Assembly (NCBI GenBank): GCA_003558575.1
Contig: PWPY01000032.1
Coordinates: 1 to 6,573, forward strand
Direction: 5' to 3'
Source of the DNA: Desulfonatronovibrio sp.
GTDB lineage: Bacteria > Desulfobacterota > Desulfovibrionia > Desulfovibrionales > Desulfonatronovibrionaceae
DNA length: 6,573 nucleotides
Positions 6,540-6,573 of the stretch are shown here, in pieces. Under the pieces are notes generated by a model. It searched no databases, was not told the origin of the DNA, and worked only from the letters and a program-made list of their open reading frames with translations. The translations under genes were made by a program, and so were the position numbers. Every line of letters begins with the position of its first letter. Position 1 is the stretch's first letter.

Positions 6540-6573
6540 GTTGAAAAGCTCCCAATTGCTGCGTCGCTGCAAA

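Overview
The window looks like a chromosomal segment of a Gram-negative bacterium with moderate GC content. Overall protein character suggests a deltaproteobacterial sulfate reducer, Desulfovibrionales-like. That assignment is an inference from the lepA-lepB-comM order, the small DUF2325 gene and the Fur-type site, not from a marker gene. No tRNA, rRNA, CRISPR array, transposase or phage gene is visible.

Plus strand, 1-610: the 3' end of a gene for a small membrane protein of the HMA_2 type (heavy-metal-associated-like domain plus C-terminal hydrophobic hairpin). Three bases later comes a 100-residue protein that resembles the polyhydroxyalkanoic-acid-system (PHA_gran_rgn) family. These two are probably one transcription unit.

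Positions 611-934 carry no gene I can support. The right end of this stretch holds a -35-like TTGACA and a good match to a Fur box. It lies just upstream of a tight two-gene operon on the plus strand: a 58-residue basic protein (935-1111) with a strong ribosome binding site, and a 98-residue DUF2325 protein (1122-1418). The DUF2325 protein has a C-terminal CxxC-x7-C-x5-C cluster. A likely iron-responsive pair of uncharacterised small proteins is the most interesting part of the window.

Minus strand, 6502 down to 1539: a four-gene block read right to left. lepA (EF4 translational GTPase), lepB (signal peptidase I), comM/yifB (Mg-chelatase-like AAA+ ATPase) and a Tat-signal-bearing patatin-like phospholipase follow each other with gaps of 34 and 14 bases and finally a 4-base overlap, as in an operon. 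lepA-lepB is a classic bacterial pairing. The patatin-like protein carries an export signal and is the convergent neighbour of the DUF2325 gene, separated from it by 120 bases with a modest hairpin. The right edge (6503-6573) is the lepA leader and contains short repeats.
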